Source of the DNA: Drosophila miranda
Lineage: Eukaryota; Arthropoda; Insecta; Diptera; Drosophilidae
Direction: 5' to 3'
Length of the DNA: 64,000 bases
NCBI RefSeq assembly: GCF_003369915.1
Contig: NC_046675.1
Location: 27,094,001 to 27,158,000, forward strand
This document shows positions 49,333-62,551 of the stretch, one piece after another (positions within the stretch are counted from its first letter, which is position 1; every line of letters starts with the position of its first letter). The notes below the pieces were generated by a model. The model did no database searches, had not been told where the DNA came from, and was given only the letters and a program-made list of their open reading frames with translations. A program made the translations under genes and the position numbers.

Positions 49333-49460
49333 CGATATCACACTGAATCAAGTTTGTTTCAAAATTTTGCCACGCCCTGCAGAATCGTGAATAAGGCCCC
49401 CATCTACCAGATTTCAGAATCTGAAGATCGGATCGCAACGCCGCACAGTAGGACATACGC
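49110..49460 (-). repeat. Dispersed repeat fragment (mini-me/DINE-1-like family)
   Basis: The GTAACGCCCAGAAGGAAGCG block and the CAATAGCCGAGTCGATATAG block are reverse complements of the blocks at 59270-59340. Continuity resumes at ATCACACTGAATCAAG, which matches 62070-62085. The GTCY-microsatellite part is reduced to CATCCGTCTG. Confidence 0.75.
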
Positions 49461-50054
49461 ATAAAAGAGAATTTTTCATAATTTTCAAATATCGAATCTA
49501 ATTAAAATAGTCGGAGTCATGGAGGTGTAGGATATTTAATATTTCTCTTTGAAGGACATGCGATGTACATATGTATCAATGAAAGGTATTGAATCATAGA
49601 TCAAAAATATTTGGGTCAAGAGTAATATTGTTAAAAAAGGATACTCAACATATCTTTATTTCTGATTTATAAAATAAAAGTTACGTAATAACTCTTATTT
49701 GTAACTTTTAATTTTTACTTAAATTAAATTAATTAAAAATAGTGTCAATTCTCATTTGTATAAAAAAATCTATAATAAGTGTAATTTTTGATTTTTTCGA
49801 TACAAATTTTGATATATAAGTTTTTTACATTGTTTTATTTAGGTACAATTTGCATTCAAAACTCTTATTCGCGGTCCCTGGTCATTATGAATATCTTTTA
49901 TAGCGTTGATATGGGCGTCTTTTACAGAAGTTAACTTTTGTGAATTGTTTTTCTTTTGGTAGACAACCGAAAATCTTTAAATTTCCATTAAATCTTTAAC
50001 ATGTAATTAATATGGACACTTAACTTACTATTAGCAATTAACATAGCGAGCTCT

Positions 50055-50175
50055 CCATCTAGCGGAGTCTACCGTGTTTTGTAAAAAGTTTTGCCGCGCC
50101 ATGTAGCGGGTTTTGTTAAAAGTTTTGCCGCGCCATCTAGTGGAATTTTTTAGATTTTGTGGTGCCATCTAGTTT
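50055..50175 (-). promoter_or_regulatory. Cluster of four CTCF-like motifs in tandem repeats
   Basis: CCATCTAGCGG (50055-50065), CCATGTAGCGG (50099-50109), CCATCTAGTGG (50133-50143) and CCATCTAGTTT (50165-50175) lie 44, 34 and 32 bp apart. On the minus strand the third reads CCACTAGATGGCGC, a full match to the CTCF consensus CCASYAGRKGGCRS. The others differ by a few bases. Copies two and three sit in a ~34-bp tandem repeat sharing TTTTGCCGCGCCAT. A CTCF-type insulator/boundary is inferred from motif only. Confidence 0.5.
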
Positions 50176-53100
50176 GAGAAAATCACACAGCTATCGCCAA
50201 AGAGCATCTGATCGCACAGTTGGACAGGACACACGAATTTCGGGCTAAGGATATATGGTATGGCTAAAACTAAGGTATTACGAGTCGGTTGTTCTACTAG
50301 TATTTGATGTGAATTATAAATTTAGAAACATGTACGGTTTTTTTTAGAGGTTAGATTAAATTAAACAAAAAATGTTGTGTTTACCCGGCAGATTGGACAT
50401 GAAAACGGGCAGCACAGAAACTTGGTTTTGCAGTCGGGACATAGGCACCAGGCGTGCTGCCGGTACCCGAGAAGTAGTCATCCATATCGGAATTACTGGG
50501 GCCACAGAACCAGAAGGTTTTATTTGACGATTATCCGCTTATTTACGCAACAAGGTGCACGTGCAAGGTGCTCAACACGGATGGGTGTCCCTGGCAGTTG
50601 CTGTTGGTCCAGTTGCCATTCTGGCACAATTATAGCTTGTGCATCTTATGCTGGATGACTTGGCTGTGACATCCCTCATGTGCAGCTATATAATGCGAGC
50701 GGGGGATCTACGGGGGATCAGGCACCAATGATTGCGTTGCTATTGGCCAGTCGCTTATCAGAGATATATTTTCTTCACTGCAAATATCTCATCGCTACGA
50801 GGGAGGAACAGCAACTATTGGTAGCAAAAGAAATGGACACAAAAGTCTATATAGTACTCTGATTTCCTTTGGAGGAGATCTTTTGTGTTTTGCAGCAGAC
50901 TACAGGTTCCTGGTGTAGATTAACAAAATACTTAAGATAAGAATGTGAGTACTAATATGTAATATTATTTGACTATAAATAAAACTATAACTTCATGCAT
51001 GCACTCTTCAAGGTTTTTCGAGGTACTACAACTGCACTGGATGAATTCCTAAGTATTTAATTTTAATCTTTCCATTTATTTCTCAGCAATAGCATACAGC
51101 GATAGAGACCCGTCCCATTCAAAATTTAAAGTAAAACACGTTACATACATATATTTTATTTTTGTATGCCTGCTTAAATTAATCACATACCTAAAAAATG
51201 TTTAAATGTGTAGAAAACCACAAAAAACAAAACGATCGAACCAGCGGACACAGATTTGAAAAGTATTCCGATTCGCTTGAAACTCTTTACTTGGTTGTCT
51301 TTTTTGGTTGTGTGGCTTTGTTATTAACGAAACTGAATTATTACATATAATATTTGCAAGATTGGGCATGTGAGAAGTAAAATCATTCAAGTTAGAAAAT
51401 ATCGAGACACAAAGCTTTGCATTACATTTTTACAATTTTAGTCGGTACGAATATCTAATTTTTGTTCAGTCAACAATGAAATCTTTGGTTGATACTTTTA
51501 ATATAATATATAATTGATAACTATCACCGAGGACATGCTTACTGATCGCTTACAGTAGTCGAGGATCAAAGCGGTCCTCTCTCTCTTCTCCAATTGTTCA
51601 ATAACATCTGGGATATTCTCAATGCAATTGCTTAATTTTATTTATTTTGTAAAGCATCCATTTATGGAGCGACTTTTGTTTTTCACCAACCATAGCAAGA
51701 TATCAACCATACCTGAATGCTATCCAGAGGATAAACGACGATAGCTATTGGTCTTTTAATTGGCACATTTAACGATTCAAAAAACATGGATCGGAGTCCG
51801 AGGTCGGAGCACTGTCGTACTTTCAGCGAAAACAAATTATTGCACCGTTGCAGCATCAAAATGTTGGCACTGTCTACTCTCGAGAGCGGGTGTGATACAG
51901 TGTACGAGTATGAATGTATTTATGTATGCTCTCCGGCATGTCAACGCGGTGCGACGTTAATTAAAATTATCCCAAAACGGACTAATACCAGGCACAGCAA
52001 TTTTACGCCGGGGCTTTCTTTGCTCTTTTCCTCGTTTTCACCAGCTTTCTGGTGGGGATAATGGTTCCGATTTTTATCGAGTGACCACGGCTGTTTACGT
52101 TTGCGGGGGCCGGGGCTTGCTTTGCATTGTTTTACTTGCCTTCTCGCCGCACCGGGTCCTGGCGAAGTGCGCTGGCGGGGGGCGAGACCGACATCGCATC
52201 GTCTGTGGCGTCCCTCTTTCCTTTGTTGCTCGCCCTGCCCGCCTATTTGTGTTTTCTTTTTGCAACTGTCGCTACAGGCATGGACGCAGATGAGGGCTGT
52301 TCCAGACTGTTGTTGTTGGTCGCAGTGTTTTCTACCCCGTACTCGTACTGTACGTTGAGTGTTTGTGGATGTAGTGTAGTAGTATGCAACTAGCAAAAAC
52401 AAGAATGAGTGAGTGGAGAGTATCATCAACGTATTCATGAGCATAAACAGTGAAGGGATCTAACTAGTATCTTCATACTAAAAGTTATTTCACAGCCCTT
52501 TAAACTTCATGGCCTTTGGGGTATGGTTAGCTAAACTTCCTGGTTTACCAATATCTAATAAATTTACTATGTAGGACTAAAAGAAAACCAACCATATGTA
52601 CATACATATGTACGTGTGTGATATCGAATTTAATTTCAAATTCCTATCAGATACCCGTAATATCTCAATAGGAGCCATGGGCACCCTATAGTTGGAAAAT
52701 TGACCAAGCGTGTGGTTCGTTTTGGACTGCAACGTGTTGCTGGCAGCTGGGAACCAGAGTCAGAGCAACAGCCTGCTTTAAAATATTGACATTGGCGACT
52801 GTTTTTATGCCGCCACCTCTACCTCGCCAACAGTGACTGTTAACCAGTCCAGAGAGGGCGCGAGAGTAAATTAATGAAACTTAAAACTGCAAATGGGCCC
52901 AGCGGTCCCCAGGCGCCATTGTTGGCATTGTCAGTCGGTCACTAAATATTTGCTCTGGTCTCTGTTATGTAGTACACATGTAAATATAATGAATGTGATG
53001 CCAGATGTAGTGGAGCGGTGCAGTGCGATCAGGGGCGGGACGAGAGCTATTCGACAGTAAAAATCCTTTGTTCTTGCCTGTGCCTGTAAAAAAATACCTA

Positions 53101-56100
53101 TGCCCTCAACGTCCAAGGAATTGGTGACCAATGACCAATGAAAAGCAGCCCAGCCTTCTCGGACTACTCAACGGATGGACCATCGACTGTTCACATTCGC
53201 TCGAGACATCCTAACCGTTATGCGAAGGTCATCATTTCTAGCAACAATGCCATTGGTTGTTTTTTTATTGAACTTTAACATGGTACAACCGACCACAGAA
53301 ATAATCTTCCAGTGAATGTATGTGCTTCGTATTAAATACCTTTTGTTCATAATTTAAAGGCTTTGGACGTGGTACGAGTGGTATGTGCGCAAACGGAATA
53401 AGTATGTTCGCATTGTATCTGAGACTCTTGCTTTTTTCAAACAAACCACTCGAATGAATTGAATTAATAATAGAGTTGGCCACTTCTTACTCCTCAGTGT
53501 TCGTATTATATTTTTCCACATTTAGTTCTTTCCACAACAGAGGTGGAACAAAATTTTAGACTGCTGACATTTGTACACTTGCACAGAGTCAGATGGCCCA
53601 AGCTCGCTGCTGTTTTCGGATTGAGCTGATCTGATCGTCATGACAGGGAAATGTCTAAGGGCTAAAACAATTGGTGGGAAATCTTTTTTTGATACCCAAC
53701 CACTGTACCTTTGGGTTCTCGGAAGCAAACTTGTGGATACCGCTAGAATGGGCCCCAAACACAGCCAGGAGGCGTCGTTCCATTTTGTCAGTTGCCTGTA
53801 ACCCTGTATACCGCTTGTCTTCTGACAAAATTACTTATTCAAACTTTTGTATTGTATTTTTATTGTAAATTTGCCATTTCCGAACGCAATTGCGACACAC
53901 GGATACATGTTCGCCCGGGCCGGATTCGCCGGGTTGCTGGGCTGTGTTGTGCGTGTGGGGCCGGTCCATTTGCATACTGAATGTAAATTATATTGTCCGT
54001 TCCATGCTCTGACACTTAAGAGACGAAATGAAATAAAAGATGACTTCAGCGACAACAAAGGGAATGAAAACATCGAGAGCCTCGCTGTCGCCCTCGAGAT
54101 GGCAGCGGAGACGTTGCCTACCACCAGACACGCACACGACAGCCACGCCAGCCCAGCCATAAGGACAACAACGACAAGCAGCTACCGCCTACCAGCGACG
54201 TGTTGCCAAAGCTGGGTAGTCGCCTCCGCCTCCGTTCGACCGAATGCGCTTTAATATTTGACGAGCTTTAATGAAATCGCTTTGCCCTCCGTTTGCTTTC
54301 AATTTACTCCTTGCGGCGGCTCGTCCATGCTCTGCTTGTCTTGGGTGGCTTCCTGCCACACCTCGCCCACCTGCCACACGTGCGTTGGCATCTGGAAACT
54401 ACATTACGGGGGCTGTGGGTGGATGGGAGCGGGAATGGGAATGGGAAGGGAATAGGAATGTGAATGTGATTGCCCGAGTGTGCATAAAGAGTGTCGTGTT
54501 TGGCTAACGACTCTCAATGCATGCATTTTTTTAGCCCTGCCCTCTCAATATAGGATCCAAGGGGCAATCGTGCTGCGCCTTGGTATTAAAACTGAAATTG
54601 AGGAGTTCGCTTATGGCATTATGGCAGAGCTGCCTTCGGGCCTCGAGTTTGTGAGAAATTCGAAAGACTTCTTACCATATTAGGTAGTACATTTGGATAT
54701 TTGGTGTTCTTAGGAGCACTTGGATGCCAGTCCATTGTACATATGGTAAGTGCCGAGACAAATGGACTTTGCATGTTGCAATCCCCGGAAGCTGCTGGAT
54801 GGGTTCCGTTCCTTGTTCGGATGGGGTGTATGGCTTAATTTGCATTCTATGGAGAAATTAATAGCAATGTTTATGGAATTTATGCTTGACTGAAACTCAA
54901 AGTTAAATTCTTTTTTTACCAGCCATCCATCGGAGCGACAACAAACAATTTAAGGGAATTTTTCACAGCTGAATAAACTTTTAGCCCAAAGACCAAAAAT
55001 AAATGCGCTAACCCATCGCAGTCGAGCATCGGTTGTCGGATGTCGAGCGCCGGGCGTCGGGTATCGGGTCGGGAATAATGGTTAGACATCCGCCCCCAGC
55101 CTCCCAGTCCGTCCTTGTTCGGGGCTATTTGTCTGTCTCATTTGGGCCATTGCGGCGTTGTCATGCCGGCGGCTGTTGGTCATTTTGTCTTCGATTTACT
55201 TTTTCAAAAACAATTTTCTCCCATAATGATGAGGCCGGTCTCTTCCGTTTCGATTGCCCGTTCGGGCTTCCTAGGCTTTCGGCTTCTCCTGGCCGCCTGG
55301 ATCTGGATATACGCCCGCCCCTCCCCCCAATGGGCTCATCGCATTCTTCTCCATTTTTATGGGCATCACAAAGGCATTTTGTTGCCTTGCCAATTATTAT
55401 ATTGTCTTTGGGTATGCGTGGGGGCCACATTTATATTGATGTAGGGCTCCGTGGTGAGGACTGCCTAGCCGGGAACGATTCACATACTCGCACATATCTG
55501 ATTTAATATTGGATATGGCTATGGCGGGAATGGAATGGAATGGCGGCATGGCTTACCCAAATGGCAACTTGATTTCTACTACAAATTAGTTTATGTCGTT
55601 ACTGGTCCTGATGCAATACTCGTAATATTTGTGTTTCATCTTATAAATTTATGCGGCTACCCGTCAACCCGCAGCAGTGTCAAATTGTGTCCGCTCAGCA
55701 ATGAATTTGACATCAGAGCTTAGAAGTTGCGGATGATAGCGCTCTCTATTAATTTCATGTTGGCGCCAGGCACTCTCCACCCTCCGAGATCAGACTCCAA
55801 CGCGTCGGCGAGAGGGAGAGCCTCAAATCGTTCAAATTGACGTAAATTACTGAATCGCGGCCTGTCACACCAGTCTGCACTCGACGCGAGCTCATGTCTC
55901 TGAGCAGTACTGTTGTGTTGTCTCTGAATATCCTGTATATCCTTCATTCTATTCTCATGCACAGCCTGACTCGACTCTGTCGTGTGGCATATGGAAACCA
56001 TGGCATTGGAAGTGATTAATTGGCATATATTGAGGCTCCTTGCAAACTTTGCCTTCGACTGTAATCTCCTTCCGGCTGCAGTTAAGGACTTCCGAAGAGC

Positions 56101-58764
56101 AGCTGCGCCATCTCAGGGAGTGCTCATCAAGTGTATGTGTATGTGTACGTGTATGTGTAAATGAAGTCCTTTGAACGTCATTTGGCAGCGAAAGTTTTGC
56201 AAAAGTTACTTGATGTAGTGCAGGGACAACTTTGATTGCTGTCAAAGTAATTAACAGAAAGCAAAACTTGCATCCATAAACCAAATCTACAGCAAACGAA
56301 AATCGCTTTGAAAATTGGCTGAAGCCTTGAGGCAACTGAACTAAAAGGGCACACAGCACACTCCAAAACTCTAGTTCTGTAGAACGCGATATTTTGATAA
56401 CTTATAAATCCATGCTTATGCAGAAAGTCCGGCGTGGCATTCTTTTTACCATTCATGTATGCCTTCTAGCTAAATACTTTCCTAAATTTTATATAATAAC
56501 ACATTCGTACACCATGAGGTCGGAAATGACAGGATTTCTTCTCTGTGCTGCAATCATGCATGGGCACACTCACCACATACTCAAACTAATTGTAGGATTT
56601 ACAGATACCAGACACGTTTTTAATCGTTGCCATGTGGCTATTTGCAGTTTTATGAAACCAAAGCCACCACAAATGAATCAGGCAAACAAACTACGGCCAA
56701 TCAGTATTCACTTTTAGCATCCGCCGTTGTTCTCGTAGATGCTTAAAGTCTGCGACAAAAAGCGTGTTCCCCATCGTCACTGTTGATTTGCATTCCAAAT
56801 GCGAGGCAAGGCTCGTGGGTGCAGTGGTGCAGTGGTGCAGAGGTGCAGTGGTGGTGGTCTTGGACATCACATGCGAATATGTGCATGCTTTCACAGGCAG
56901 GTCCCCAGTGTCGACACAAGCAGTCGAGCGATACACGCATACCGTAAGTGATTGCATATGATGGGAGCTGCTGGGTGGCCGTCGCCGCCACAGTGCGTGT
57001 ACGTTCTGGCTTTGTGTCATTCAAATTGTGAAAACGTCCTTGCATGGCGCAATTAAAATGCTACCGACAATGACATCGACAATGATGTCGACTGTCGAAT
57101 GTCGACTATCGACAGCCGCTTGATAATGAAGCAGTCTCTGCTGATTTTCAATGACTTTGGGGGGTAACTTTGGGTATCTAAGCTGGTTTTAAGTGATTCC
57201 TCGCGCTTCGATCCTAACCGACTTCAAACCGAATTCTTTAATATGGAATATCCGTTTTTCCTTTTTGTCCATCAATCCCAACGCCCTCTTAACTACACTG
57301 GAGGATCAGACTGTGACTATCCCTAACCGAAACGGTATAAAAGTTAATGGCCCACTGCAGTAAATATTCCGTAGCTTAAAGCTTTGGTTTTTCGTTCACC
57401 CGGCAAGGATTTCCCACTCGCATGGTGATTACGTACTGGAGGAAGTCGCACAGACACCTATTGCATATCGCTTTAAGGACATTTCCGCACATTGTCACGT
57501 GGGCTGCCGTGCCCCACAACGGCAACGGCCTGCCGCAGGCTTTTGTTAGTATGCTATCGGAGGCTGCCATTTGCATTGCCGTCACGTTCTTGGGGAGCCG
57601 AAATTTAATTTGGCTTGTTTCTATTTTTCAATAATCCTCAGCCAAATGCTAACATCAACCAATTGTCGACCTGGCCAATACTCGTAAAGAGTCGGTGCGT
57701 TGCGGCCGGGCCCTAGTGCTCCAGAGTCAGCCTAAAACACATTCGAAATGCATTTGGAATTTATAACAATGCTGCTTTCCCATCGATAACAACGTACACG
57801 TGTCAATGCATCTGCTCTCCCACCAGAGAAGCAGATCCAGACCGAGTGTGCAAGTGCAAGTGCTTGTTGCAAGAGCAACATTTACCGGTAGTTTGCCACT
57901 TTTATCTCGACACAACATTCTAAGAAGGCCAGGCCCCAGCGCCAGCCAGTGACTGCATCGACGAGGGGTGGCGTTTGGTCCAAGCTCAGGTCCAGGTAGG
58001 AATTTAAATTGGAGCTTCTGGACAAGGAGCTCTGCACTCTGCGGGGCTTCCGGCTGCTGGTAATCGAAAATCGATTGCCCTTATGAGTTGAATAACTCGG
58101 GCGCTCGGGCGCCTCCATCTCTGTTCCCCACTGTTTAGATATCTGCATACCTGCAACTCACATAACCATATATTTATAGATATTTGTGTGCGAGTATAAA
58201 TGTCGGTGCCGTGCAAGTTTCCGCACTTAGGGGCGGGTCCCCCTTCTGTCGGGACAAGAGATCCAAGGCCAAACTTGCGAACTTTGATTTGCATTTCTGC
58301 ATGTCCTTTGGAGCTGCGTACGGATATGGATCCGGGCCCAGCATTCGAATGGTGCCAGCTATACCCTCGTCCGGCAAAGTTTTTGTGTTTGTCAACTGCA
58401 CACGTTGAAATGTATTGCCATTTGTTTATGAGTGCATTTCAAACAAACAAATGGACTGCTCCGGGCGGATCTCCATGCAAAAAAGCAGCCCAAACAACAT
58501 TGGTTATTTGTGCAGTCCATAAAACTGTTTATGCAAGGGAAAATGCTTTCCCATGAGACTCCTACTCCTACTCCAAATACATACATAGCTCCTAAAGTAT
58601 TTAATATAAAATAAATCGGTTCTTACAGAAAGCTGTAGAACAATTAGAGAACTTTTTAAACAAAAAAACATTTTTTTAAGAATTAGTTTAAAGTTAAATT
58701 TTTATTTTCACCATAATTGAAACTAACAGAATATATGTTCATATATTTCAACTCGTCAAAATTA

Positions 58765-59407
58765 AAATAAACGAGGGGGGACGTTGTGAGTTGCTGCGGA
58801 GACCGCAACTCTACATTTATACCCGATACTAAGTCAGTATGGCTCTCCTCCGGCAGACGCCGCTAATATTAAACGACACGACAAAGAGTGCGTGCGAGAG
58901 AGACAGAAAATCAGTCTGAGCGTGACGTCGGGCGCTGCGTAGCCACTGCAAATTGATTTGTTCCTTTTGGCTATAAAAATGATCCGATCTGATCCAGATT
59001 CAGAAACCGGATAGATATGGTCATTCTCTATGATTGTGCGTTTTTAGTTTTCTCGAATCTGCAATATTGTGGATGCAACAGATTTTCGTGGCGGAAGGGG
59101 GTGTGGCGAAATTTTGAGACCAAATGGTCAAGGTCCGATATCACAGGAGTGTGGATACTTATAGTTATATTATATGGTTGCTCTTATAGGTTCTGAGATC
59201 CATGAACTCACATTTTGCAACAGACGGACAGACGGACGGACGGACGGACAGACGGAGAGACAGGCCTCAATCGACTCGGCTATTGATGCTGATCAAAAAT
59301 ATATTCACTTTATGGGGTCGAAAACTATTCCTTCTGGACGTTACACACATCCACTTTTACCACAAATCTAATATACCCCAATACTCATTTTGAGTATCGG
59401 GTATAAA
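58765..59407 (+). repeat. Dispersed repeat, full-looking copy 1 (mini-me/DINE-1-like)
   Basis: Begins ACGAGGGGGGACGTTGTGAG and ends TACTCATTTTGAGTATCGGG followed by TATAA. It contains a GACGGACG microsatellite (59222-59262, complement of GTCY), CTCGGCTATTGATGCTGATC, CTTTATGGGGTCG and CCTTCTGGACGTTACACACA. The GTCY tract and these blocks are the pattern I associate with mini-me/DINE-1-like (Helentron-related) elements of Drosophila. The family name is an inference. Confidence 0.75.
59222..59262 (+). repeat. GACG/GACA microsatellite (GTCY complement)
   Basis: Tandem GACA/GACG units inside repeat copy 1. Confidence 0.9.
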
Positions 59408-60391
59408 AACGAGGGTGAACGTTGTGAGTTGCTGCTGCGACCGCAACTCAACATTTATACCCATAGTCAGAATACATTGAGCGACAATGTGTGCGTGCGG
59501 GAGAGACAGAAAACGTGTCTGAACATGTCGTCGAGCGCTGCGCTGCCACTGGAAATTAACGTGTTTCTTTTTGGCTATACAAATTATCCGATCTGATCCA
59601 GATTCAGCAATCTCATAGATACGGTCATTCTCTATGATTGTGTGAGTTTTCTCGTTTCTTCAATATTGTGGATGCCACAGATTTTCGTCCTTTGTGGGGG
59701 CGGAAGGGGGTGGGGCGAAAGTTTGAGATATACGTTTTATAGTGAGATCTAACAGGAGTGTGGATACCAAATTTGGTTACTCTAGCCTTAATAGTCTCTG
59801 AGATTTGTGGATGCCGCAGATTTACGACCTTTGCGGAGGCGGAAAGGCGTGTGGCAAAATTTTAACACAAAACCGTCAAGGTCCAATATCACAGAAGTGT
59901 GGATACCAAATTTGGTTGCTCTAGCCCTTATAGTCTCTGATATCTAGGAACTCATATTTTTCAATAGGCAAAACCGACCATGAAACGTGCGTGTTAGAGA
60001 GAGATAGAGCGAGAGAGAATGAAAGTTTTTTCTTCATTCTGGCTATAATAATAATACGATCTGGTCCAGATTCTGTCTATAAGTTTAGACATAATTGTCA
60101 TTCTCTAAGATTCTACGTTTTTGTTTTTCTCGTATCTTTAAAATTGTGGGATCCACAGATTTTGGTCCTTTGTGAGGGCGGAAGGAGGCTGGGCGAAATT
60201 TTTAAATACACTTGTAACTGTCTGGAATACAGAAGTCTGGATACAAAATGTCGTTGCTCTAGCTCTTATAGTCTGATCAAGAATATATATACTTTATAGG
60301 GTTGGACGCGCTTCCTTCTGGACGTTACACACATCCACTTTCACCAAAAATCGAATATACCCCTATACTCATTTTGAGTATCGGGTATAAA
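59408..60391 (+). repeat. Dispersed repeat, copy 2, head-to-tail and internally expanded
   Basis: Starts with the same head as copy 1 (AACGAGGGTGAACGTTGTGA) immediately after the tail of copy 1, and ends with the same CATTTTGAGTATCGGGTATA. Inside, the CACAGATTTT..GGCGGAAGG..GGCGAAA block appears three times (about 59675, 59810, 60150). It is therefore longer than copy 1 but lacks the GTCY tract. Confidence 0.8.
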
Positions 60392-62029
60392 AACCGGAAA
60401 CTCCTAGAAATTCCGCAGTTTAAAAATGGGCTCTTTTTCTGCTAGACTGGATTCGCCACTGTGCAGTGGTCCGAATATATTTTGGCTTTCACGTGTAGTA
60501 AGTGCATGTGTACATATACTCCTAGATATTGTATCTACTCGTGTCTGACAGAAATTTAGTAGAAGCTCGTTAATTAAACAACTTTTCCACATTAGGGACT
60601 CTAATTTGTCGTTTGCCAAATGTTGTATCGATAAATCTATTGCAGAATAAGCACCTACTCATTGCGCGAATTGCTCTCGAAACATCGGAAAGGCTAACTG
60701 ATAATTGGACATTATTTTTAAATATGCTGAATCTGTTGTTCTGAATAATGAGTTGTGCATGAATGTTGCTGAAATTTTGTATACCTTGTTGCTTTACTCG
60801 ATTCTTAGTTTAGATATTGCCACAGCAGTGCACGAGAAGGCAGATCAAAAGTATCTGTGGCAGCGCAGCGTAGGGGGCAGCGAGAGGAGCTCATTTGCAT
60901 TGAAATTTTATTCTCGGACGCGCACATGGGCAAAGCAATACTTTCCTTTCAGTTTCAGGAGCACTAAGCATGTCAGGCATACAATTATGTTTCCGCAAAT
61001 ACGAGTATGTAAATGGGGAGCAATTTGTGTGACAGTCCCAGTGTGTGGGGATGTAAGTCTTCGTCTTCCAGCGTGAGTGGGTCTCCGTCGTTTATGTGAA
61101 AAGTTTTCGCTTTTATGTGAAATTCGCTTAAAAGTTGGTGCAGATACGAGGAAATTAACATTTTGACGTTTGAATATTAAGAGACACCACTCCACCGCAT
61201 GGTCCTTGGGTCTGTGTACACTGTATACACTTCGCAAACATAATCAACAACAATACATCGCGTCATGGGAAGACATTTATATTGCGGCTCTGTTCAAGTA
61301 TACGTCACGGGGTTTGGCTGCTTGGCTGGCAATCGGTTATAAACGGGGTATTATGTTAATTTTACCTTAATTTGTGCCCTCATAACGGGGTAATTCGTAC
61401 CGGATTGTCGGCATTTCTGGGATAATGTTCGGAAAACTGGAGCCCAGCCACCAGCATTGCTCCCACAATCGCTCAAGAAGAAGCTATGGGTAATTGAAAG
61501 TCAGAGTTCGTTTAAAATTTAACTTTTCACCGCATTTCCGAGTCACCTAGGAACTCAGCTGGAACATGAAGCACATACGGAACGATCCTGTACCCATAGC
61601 CGTGACCTCCTGATGGGCCAGACCATTAGCACATCGTACATGCCTCTGCGGCTTCACAAAGTGCGTGCGAACATTCTGCGGTCCTGTGTGTGTTTCGGTT
61701 AATTAAAAATGTGCTGCGCATTAACATAATTGCCGGGGGATTACAATTGAATGATTAATAATAGTGCAGTGATTAAACGAAATGCTGCCTTCGTCGTCGT
61801 CACATCGGCGTCGGACCTGCGGAGGCGACTCGCACCCCTTGTGGCAGTCCTCAGAATTTTGCATGTACTCTGAGAGCGAGCAGTCCCTTTCAGAAGATGT
61901 TCAATCAAAAATTCAGCCGAAACACATTATTCACACACACTCGTACAGTGCACACTCGATGGAGTGGACTGTGTGAGAGTGTAAGTTACTCTGCGAGTGA
62001 AAAGAGCCTTGTATTTATGGTCTTTGGAA

Positions 62030-62375
62030 GCGTTTCCGACCCCATAAAGCCACCAAATTTTGTATTAACATCACACTGAATTAAGTTTTTTTCAATATTT
62101 TCCGCCTCGACAAAGGACAAAAATCTGTGAGATCCACAATTTTCATAAATCCAAATAGCCAAAAACACAGAATCATAGAGAATGGCCAGATTGCCGAGTC
62201 TGAATCAGATCGGATCATAATAAACCCAGAAGGAGCAAGTGAAATTGCAGTGACTACGCCACCCCGTCCGCGCGCTTACTCATTCTCTCTCTTTCTTTCT
62301 TACAACCACTCTTCCTCGTGCAGTGTGCGGCAGAGGCGAGAGAAATAGCAGCACACATACTAACAAAGTATCGGG
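62030..62375 (-). repeat. Dispersed repeat copy in inverted orientation
   Basis: GAAGCGTTTCCGACCCCATA, ATCACACTGAATTAAG, CAGAATCATAGAGAATGGCC, GAATCAGATCGGATCAT and CAGTGACTACGCCACC are reverse complements of blocks in 58765-59407. It lies 1.6 kb from the direct copies and in opposite orientation. Confidence 0.8.
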
Positions 62376-62551
62376 TGTAAATGTAGAGCAGCGGCCCTAG
62401 CCAACGTTCCCGCTCTTTTTGTATCGAGCGTTCACTGTACTCTTGTGTTCGTATGCAAAGTAACAAATTAATAATTAACTTAATTCTATAGGATTGGATA
62501 ACACCGATTTTACGCTATTTATCAAAACGGCGTAGAAATTATGTATGACCA

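Larger units (their letters stand above)
48700..58760. other. ~10 kb gene desert
   Basis: I see no supportable coding gene. Contents: repeat fragments (48.7-49.5 kb), a very AT-rich stretch (49.5-50.0 kb), the CTCF-like cluster, and then ordinary non-coding DNA. The latter includes GC-balanced blocks (52.0-52.4, 53.9-54.5, 55.0-55.5, 57.4-57.7, 58.0-58.5 kb) whose overlapping frames on both strands look compositional. Such blocks may be enhancers of a gene beyond the window. A TCGAC-rich cluster lies at about 57062-57118. Confidence 0.5.

Noticed and set aside
49500..50000. Very AT-rich stretch as a possible origin or matrix-attachment site
   Set aside because: AT-richness alone is not evidence; no specific motif supports it.
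50377..50862. Open frames and Cys-rich minus-strand translation (CPDCKTKFLCCPFSCPICR)
   Set aside because: The CPxC pattern briefly suggested a zinc-binding domain like that of TFIIH p44, but it lies next to stop codons, neighbouring frames do not continue any known fold, and no parent gene could be named.
60705..61076. 123-codon plus-strand frame
   Set aside because: No domain, no Kozak-like context, surrounded by repeats; judged a chance frame.
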